From Pseudomonadota bacterium (GTDB lineage: Bacteria; Pseudomonadota; Gammaproteobacteria; Burkholderiales; Eutrophovitaceae): a stretch of DNA of 11,143 nt. Positions 7,213 to 11,143 of this stretch are shown here, piece after piece. The stretch is from contig PAHB01000027.1 of the NCBI GenBank assembly GCA_002704665.1, positions 1 to 11,143 on the forward strand, in the 5' to 3' direction. The position numbers were made by a program, and so were the translations under genes. A model generated the notes under the pieces. That model had not been told where the DNA came from and did not search any database. It saw nothing but the letters and a program-made list of their open reading frames with translations. Positions within the stretch are counted from its first letter, which is position 1; every line of letters begins with the position of its first letter.

Positions 7213-7228
7213 TTGAACTTATGATGTT

Positions 7229-8572
7229 TTATTTTCCAATACAAAATTCAGCAAAGATTACCCCTAGTATATCATCTGCGGCAACTTCACCAGTAACTAT
7301 TCCAAGGCTGTTTGAGGCTGCCCTTAACTCTTCTGCAAGCAACTCTAGCCGTTCTAGTTCAAGCTGAGCTTTTTTTAGCGCCAAAAGACAATCTTTGATA
7401 GCTTGGATTTGTCTACCATTCGCCATCAAAACCCCCTCCTCGTCTGCTGCTTTTTCACCAATTGTTGCAAAAATCGCTTTTTTCAGTGGTGCCAGATTTG
7501 CGTCGTACAATGCCGACATAGAAACAACGCTCTCTCCGTTATGTGAAGAAAAGCATGAATCTATTCCTGATAAATCCGTTTTATTCAGGACTTTTATGAG
7601 CTTCGCATCATCGGGCAATTCTACGCCCAGCCTTTGATAGTTTGATAAGTGTTTTTGGTTATCGGTTATGTAGAGCGCTATGTTGGCTGAGCTCAGCTCT
7701 TGTTTTGTTTTATCTATTCCAAGCTTTTCAATAACAGCATTCGAATCTCTGACGCCCGCAGTATCTACTATTTCAAACCGGACACCACCAAGTTCAAATT
7801 GGCCTATAAGAGCGTCTCTGGTTGTTCCAGCAATATCTGTTACTAGGGCTGATTCTTTCTGAAGCAGTTTATTAAAAATAGTAGATTTACCAACATTTGG
7901 TGGCCCAAAAAGAACAACCTTTACCCCTTTTTGAAGGATAACCCCCTGCTCCATGTTTTTGTGAATTATATTTAAGTCATTCGCTACACCTTCCAAACGA
8001 CTCAGGAAAATTTCTTCATCGATAGGATCTACCTCTTCGTCAGAAAAGTCTATTCTGGCTTCCACTTCTGCCCTAAGAGAAGTTAACCGCTCCGAAATTC
8101 CCCTTAATTGGGTTGATCCCTCGCCTTCGAGGGAACGCATGGCGCTTCTAGCTGCCCGTTCTGTGCTTGCACTTATTAATTGTTGAACGTTTTCCGCCTG
8201 TAATAAATCTATTTTTCCGTTCAGAAACGCTCTTTTTGTAAATTCGCCTGGCTCTGCTAGTCTTGCGCCTAACTCAGCACAACGAGACAATAAAAGTTTT
8301 TGTACGATGACTCCCCCATGTCCCTGAATTTCGACGACGTCTTCACCTGTATAAGAACTGGGGTGTTTAAAAAAAATAAGGATTCCATTGTCAATTTTGA
8401 CGCCTTTTTGATCGTAAAAGGAACTACTAGTAGCAACGCGGGTTTTTAATTCCTTCCTGCGAGACAGACACATTCCTATTTTTGCAGCTATCGGGCCCGA
8501 TAATCGCAAAACACCGATACCGGCTTTGCCCTGCGCTGTACTAGTTGCAACAATTGTGTCACTTGGGTACAT
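7229..8572 (-). CDS. mnmE: tRNA modification GTPase MnmE (TrmE)
   Basis: Dimeric GTPase that forms a complex with MnmG to modify wobble U34 of tRNA. With the ATG at 8572 it has 447 residues, near the E. coli 454. In order: N-terminal tetrahydrofolate-binding domain starting MYPSDTIVATSTAQGKAGIG; helical domain; the inserted G domain with G1 GPPNVGKST (223-231), G2 DIAGTTRD (246-253), G3 DTAG (270-273) and G4 NKTD (330-333); and the C-terminal FCIGK whose Cys is functionally important in the family. This ATG lies inside the last codons of yidC (14-bp overlap), suggesting coupling. The frame extends upstream to a TTG at 8623, but those 17 residues are not family-like and would overlap yidC by 65 bp. 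Confidence 0.95.
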   Translation of the reverse strand: MYPSDTIVATSTAQGKAGIGVLRLSGPIAAKIGMCLSRRKELKTRVATSSSFYDQKGVKIDNGILIFFKHPSSYTGEDVVEIQGHGGVIVQKLLLSRCAELGARLAEPGEFTKRAFLNGKIDLLQAENVQQLISASTERAARSAMRSLEGEGSTQLRGISERLTSLRAEVEARIDFSDEEVDPIDEEIFLSRLEGVANDLNIIHKNMEQGVILQKGVKVVLFGPPNVGKSTIFNKLLQKESALVTDIAGTTRDALIGQFELGGVRFEIVDTAGVRDSNAVIEKLGIDKTKQELSSANIALYITDNQKHLSNYQRLGVELPDDAKLIKVLNKTDLSGIDSCFSSHNGESVVSMSALYDANLAPLKKAIFATIGEKAADEEGVLMANGRQIQAIKDCLLALKKAQLELERLELLAEELRAASNSLGIVTGEVAADDILGVIFAEFCIGK

Positions 8573-10241
8573 TCGCCCGTGTTTTACCCTCGATAACCCG
8601 GGTAATCCTCCATTGTTGCCCAATAGATAAGATGTTATTAGCTAACCAGTAAAGAACTAATCCGGCCGGAAAAAAGAAGAAAAACACGCTAAAAACTATG
8701 GGCATAATTTTCATAATCTTCGCTTGAACGGGATCCGGAGGAGTCGGATTTAACCGAGTTTGTATTATCATACTTAGGCCCATTAATATCGGAAGCACGT
8801 AAAAAGGATCTTTGGCTGACAAATCATCTATCCACAAAATAAAGGGTGCATACCTCAATTCAACGCTGGCCAGCAATACCCAATATAGCGCTATAAAAAC
8901 CGGAATTTGCACAAGTATTGGCAAACATCCCCCAAGTGGGTTGATCTGTTCCTTCTTGTAGAGTGACATCATCTCCTGTTGCATGCGCTGTTTGTCTGAA
9001 CCGTAAAGTTCCTTTAGCTTTTGCAATTTCGGAGCTACAACCCTCATCTTTGCCATGGATTTATAGCTAGCTGCTGACAATGGGTAAAATATCAACTTGA
9101 TAAGGATGGTTAACACCACAATTGACCAACCCCAATTAGAAACGTATTCGTTTATCCATTTTAATACCCTGAATAGCGGGGAGGCAATAATGGTTAGCCA
9201 ACCATAGTCAACAGTTAGATTTAATCCGTTAGATAGTTCCGATAGATTGTCTTGGTCCTGAGGACCGACGTACAAACGATTTTGGACGCCTCCGCTGGAC
9301 TGACTTGGGATGTTACCGATCGGTAAAATCACCCCAACACCGTACAAATTGTTTTTTAACAGCCTTGTAAAATATTCTCTTGGCTTGCCATCTTCAGGCA
9401 ACCATGCGCCTAAGAAGTAGTGTTGTATGATAGCAATCCAACCATTATCTGCACTGTTTGGATACTTTTTCTGTCCTTTCTTGATATCCGAAAAATCGAT
9501 CTTTTTATATTTGGAGTCCTCGGTAAATAAGGCGACTCCAGTGTAGGTGGGCATCATCATTGATGAACCAGATGGGTTGCTATCGTCACGCACCAATTGA
9601 TAATAAGCGTGCACGTCTAAATCCTCTTGCCGACCATTTTTTACCATGGTATTGATTTTGATAACATAAGACCCTCGGGTAAAGGTGAACGTGTGAATTA
9701 CCGTCACATTGTCTTTCACTATGCTAAAGGGCACCTCTAAGACGTCAGTATCGCCTGCTAATTCATAATGCGCCTCGGGGATAAAAAACTCATCCTTATG
9801 ATTAGCTAACCCATCCCCAATCAAACCTATTTGACCCGTGTAATTGTGTCCGAAGGTTTTATTCAGAATAACGAAATTTTCATTCGGGCTCTCTTTTGAA
9901 GGATGCTTTAGCAGCTCGACTCTTTCAATTTCCGGGCCGATACTGTTATAAGTTATCTCAAACAAATCTGTTTTTACTTTGACTTTATTCCCTATTTGCT
10001 CGTCAAGAACTATCCTTTCCGCGCCAGTGATTTTCCCAGACCTGCTTTCCGGCTCGCGATCCAAAGACACACTGACCGCGGGAACCTCATTTTCATTTCC
10101 ATTTGTGGGTTGTTTACTTTCGTAGGGCTCGGCAGCCTCTTGTGTCTGACCTACCTTACTATCTTCTTCAAACCAGGCCTCCACCAGTAAAAAAGAGGAA
10201 ACTGCTAAAATTAACGCCGCGAATATTCTTAAACTGTCCAT
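8559..10241 (-). CDS. yidC: Membrane protein insertase YidC (Oxa1 family)
   Basis: Inserts proteins into the inner membrane, alone or with SecYEG; subunit c of the ATP synthase, encoded in this window, is a classic YidC substrate in E. coli. It is 560 residues (E. coli 548). An N-terminal membrane anchor (about 5-21) is followed by an acidic linker, the large periplasmic beta-sandwich domain (about 60-340) and the conserved five-helix insertase core (about 350-545). The groove arginine is Arg400 in YKSMAKMR; other signatures are NPLGGCLPILVQIPVFIALY (434-453), SVELRYAPFILWIDDLS and FPAGLVLYW. Five consecutive Phe (520-524) precede FPAGLVLYW's Pro. ATG at 10241 follows AGG with short spacing. 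The 123-bp upstream leader contains a hairpin. Confidence 0.97.
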   Translation of the reverse strand: MDSLRIFAALILAVSSFLLVEAWFEEDSKVGQTQEAAEPYESKQPTNGNENEVPAVSVSLDREPESRSGKITGAERIVLDEQIGNKVKVKTDLFEITYNSIGPEIERVELLKHPSKESPNENFVILNKTFGHNYTGQIGLIGDGLANHKDEFFIPEAHYELAGDTDVLEVPFSIVKDNVTVIHTFTFTRGSYVIKINTMVKNGRQEDLDVHAYYQLVRDDSNPSGSSMMMPTYTGVALFTEDSKYKKIDFSDIKKGQKKYPNSADNGWIAIIQHYFLGAWLPEDGKPREYFTRLLKNNLYGVGVILPIGNIPSQSSGGVQNRLYVGPQDQDNLSELSNGLNLTVDYGWLTIIASPLFRVLKWINEYVSNWGWSIVVLTILIKLIFYPLSAASYKSMAKMRVVAPKLQKLKELYGSDKQRMQQEMMSLYKKEQINPLGGCLPILVQIPVFIALYWVLLASVELRYAPFILWIDDLSAKDPFYVLPILMGLSMIIQTRLNPTPPDPVQAKIMKIMPIVFSVFFFFFPAGLVLYWLANNILSIGQQWRITRVIEGKTRANVPK

Positions 10242-10272
10242 ATCAACCTATTTAAAACAACCTCAACCCCTC

Positions 10273-10294
10273 ACCCACCAATTTTTTGATGGGT
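10273..10294 (-). promoter_or_regulatory. Hairpin in the yidC leader
   Basis: On the minus (transcribed) strand ACCCATCAA pairs with TTGGTGGGT across an AAAA loop: nine pairs including one U-G wobble. In the opposite strand's RNA that pair becomes a C-A mismatch, so the stem is complete only in the yidC-sense transcript. It ends 31 bases before the yidC ATG and no U-run follows, so it is unlikely to be a simple terminator; eight A residues lie shortly before it. By inference it is an mRNA leader structure or processing site. The rest of the 123-bp gap (10242-10364) is AT-rich without a recognisable strong promoter. Confidence 0.45.
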
Positions 10295-10364
10295 AATTAT
10301 TTTTTTTATTTCAAAACAACACCTAAAAGATAAAATTTTTCGTATCAACAAGGAGTTTCGTGCT

Positions 10365-10574
10365 TTAGGGTGACGGATCGTATCCCCCCGGATGCCACGG
10401 GTGACATTTAAACAACCTACAAACCCCCAACCAACACCCTTTTACCACTCCTTTTTTATTTATAGTCTCCACCGTATACTGTGAGCATGTTGGGGAAAAC
10501 CTACAATTGTTTCCAATAAACGGAGAAACCCCTACCTGATAAGTTTTAATCACAAATATTACTAACGTTTTCAC
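10365..10574 (-). CDS. yidD: Membrane protein insertion efficiency factor YidD
   Basis: Small inner-membrane-associated protein that in E. coli improves YidC-dependent insertion. It is 69 residues, within the family range. An N-terminal amphipathic/hydrophobic helix (KTLVIFVIKTYQVGVSPFIG) is followed by the hallmark NCRFSPTCSQYTVE (23-36) and the C-terminal KCHPWHPGGYDP with conserved Cys, His and Pro. The start is GTG (10574-10572) with GAGG eight bases upstream; the first 29 bases overlap the end of rnpA in another frame. A second in-frame GTG seven codons later is possible but would remove part of the helix. Its position between rnpA and yidC is conserved. Confidence 0.95.
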   Translation of the reverse strand: MKTLVIFVIKTYQVGVSPFIGNNCRFSPTCSQYTVETINKKGVVKGCWLGVCRLFKCHPWHPGGYDPSP

Positions 10575-10920
10575 TCAATAATCCTCGAAATAAATCGTTC
10601 AGGCTACGCACCGCTTTTTTTTGAGCAATCTTCGGAACAAAACCCCTAACTTTAACCACGACATCAATATTTGCCCGACGGTAAAAGATCATTCTGGCAG
10701 ACTCCCTGACCGCCCTGCGCAATCTGTTTCTATCCACCGCACGAGGACAAATTTTCTTAGTGATAACAATACCCAACCTTGTATCACCATTTTCCCCACA
10801 CCGCGCTTTTAGACCGACAAAAAAAATTTTATTCTTCGACGTAAAATTGAAGGGACCTCGAAATTGACAAGCCCCCTTTAATGGCTTTATTTTATTTCCT
10901 TCGCCATGCCCGATGTTCAG
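10546..10920 (-). CDS. rnpA: Ribonuclease P protein component (apparent CTG start)
   Basis: Protein cofactor of RNase P, which with the rnpB RNA trims the 5' leader of pre-tRNA. Reading from CTG at 10920 gives 124 residues, a normal length. The fold signatures are present: Phe20 and Phe24, 4 apart as in the leader-binding cleft of known P proteins, RLGIVITKK (48-56), and the RNR motif AVDRNRLRRAVRES (61-74). There is no ATG, GTG or TTG in this frame between the preceding stop codon, which lies inside rpmH, and a TTG at 10776 inside the RLGIV motif; starting there would leave only 76 residues without the first helix and strand. The CTG forms a CTGA overlap with the rpmH stop, with AGG seven bases upstream. 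Identity is certain; the start codon is inferred. Confidence 0.88.
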   Translation of the reverse strand: MNIGHGEGNKIKPLKGACQFRGPFNFTSKNKIFFVGLKARCGENGDTRLGIVITKKICPRAVDRNRLRRAVRESARMIFYRRANIDVVVKVRGFVPKIAQKKAVRSLNDLFRGLLSENVSNICD

Positions 10921-11051
10921 AGACTTACCTGCGACCTTCCTTTATTTCTGCGAGCATTTATTATCAAGCGGCCACTCCTCGTTTTCATTCTTGCCCTGAA
11001 TCCGTGCCTTCTAGCCCGCCTAACTTTCGATGGCTGATAGGTTCTTTTCAT
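10917..11051 (-). CDS. rpmH: 50S ribosomal protein L34
   Basis: Very small, very basic large-subunit protein. It is 44 residues: MKRTYQPSKVRRARRHGFRA followed by RMKTRSGRLIINARRNKGR and a short tail ending in VSL, the typical L34 sequence and length. ATG at 11051 follows the purine-rich AGAAGAGAG ribosome site. It is the first gene of the leftward rpmH-rnpA-yidD-yidC group, whose stop codon TGA overlaps the inferred rnpA start. In related genomes dnaA lies divergently or close by upstream, which would place it beyond the right edge. Confidence 0.98.
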   Translation of the reverse strand: MKRTYQPSKVRRARRHGFRARMKTRSGRLIINARRNKGRSQVSL

Positions 11052-11143
11052 TTTCTACTCTCTTCTAATTCCAAAATACGATATTGTAAACCTCAATTGC
11101 CCTTTAATCCTAGTCATTCAAACAAAAATTTCATCAAATTTGA
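11052..11143 (-). promoter_or_regulatory. Upstream region of rpmH with a weak promoter candidate
   Basis: This 92-bp AT-rich stretch holds no gene. The best -10-like box on the minus strand is TACAAT (11088-11083), placing a start site near 11076, about 25 bases before the rpmH ATG. No good -35 box lies 16-18 bases further upstream, so the promoter call is weak. No DnaA box (TTATCCACA-like) is visible. By inference this is the inner edge of the rpmH-dnaA/oriC intergenic region. Confidence 0.3.

Noticed and set aside
352..7862. Open frames of 60-96 codons on the plus strand (for example 1395-1685, 4853-5068, 6394-6636, 7395-7637)
   Set aside because: Each lies opposite a well-conserved minus-strand gene, and none has recognisable protein features or context; they are antisense shadows.
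8573..8623. Upstream TTG start for mnmE at 8623
   Set aside because: It adds 17 non-conserved residues deep inside yidC; the family N-terminus begins at the ATG at 8572.
8827..8836. DnaA-box-like TATCCACA inside yidC
   Set aside because: A single imperfect match to TTATCCACA within coding sequence, with no cluster or AT-rich unwinding region; likely chance. No oriC is visible in the window.
10820..10835. Frameshift in rnpA at the A4T8 run
   Set aside because: The frame remains open and matches the family on both sides of the run, so no indel is needed to explain the sequence.
10887..10907. ATG at 10907 as a start for rnpA
   Set aside because: It is in a different frame from RnpA and reaches a stop after six codons (MAKEIK).

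Overview
This window is the conserved origin-proximal gene block of a gammaproteobacterium. Every gene lies on the minus strand. Read in the direction of transcription (right to left) the order is rpmH, rnpA, yidD, yidC, mnmE, mnmG, rsmG, parA, parB, atpI, atpB, atpE, atpF, atpH and the first 108 codons of atpA. This order is familiar from Pseudomonas-like genomes, where dnaA and oriC lie just beyond rpmH. By inference the origin is a little beyond the right edge (past 11143). The base composition looks moderately AT-rich. Together with the compact spacing, this would suit a free-living (perhaps marine) gammaproteobacterium, but I cannot name a genus.

Right part (7229-11143): ribosomal protein L34, the RNase P protein, YidD and the YidC membrane insertase, followed by the MnmE GTPase. 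The genes are tightly packed: rpmH/rnpA share an apparent CTGA overlap, rnpA/yidD overlap by 29 bp, and yidC/mnmE overlap by 14 bp. The main break is a 123-bp yidC leader that contains a strand-specific hairpin.

Middle part (2974-7228): MnmG, which works with MnmE on tRNA wobble uridine; RsmG, a 16S rRNA methyltransferase; and the ParA/ParB segregation pair. A perfect ParB-binding parS site lies in the mnmE-mnmG gap, so the partition genes and a centromere site are about 2.6 kb apart.

Left part (1-2933): the start of the F1Fo ATP synthase operon (atpI-B-E-F-H-A), behind a strong-looking sigma70 promoter in the parB-atpI gap. The c subunit has the proton-binding Asp and lacks a sodium-binding signature, so the enzyme is predicted to be H+-coupled.

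I found no mobile element, CRISPR array, tRNA, rRNA, pseudogene or unknown protein family, and no gene-free stretch longer than about 125 bp. No novel system is evident. The observations that deserve a second look concern gene starts and small RNA/DNA structures. The best is an rnpA gene with no ATG, GTG or TTG start where the family needs one, and a CTG that overlaps the rpmH stop codon. Others are a parS that is also terminator-like, the hairpins before yidC and after atpE, and several non-ATG starts (GTG for atpH, parA and yidD; TTG for mnmG).
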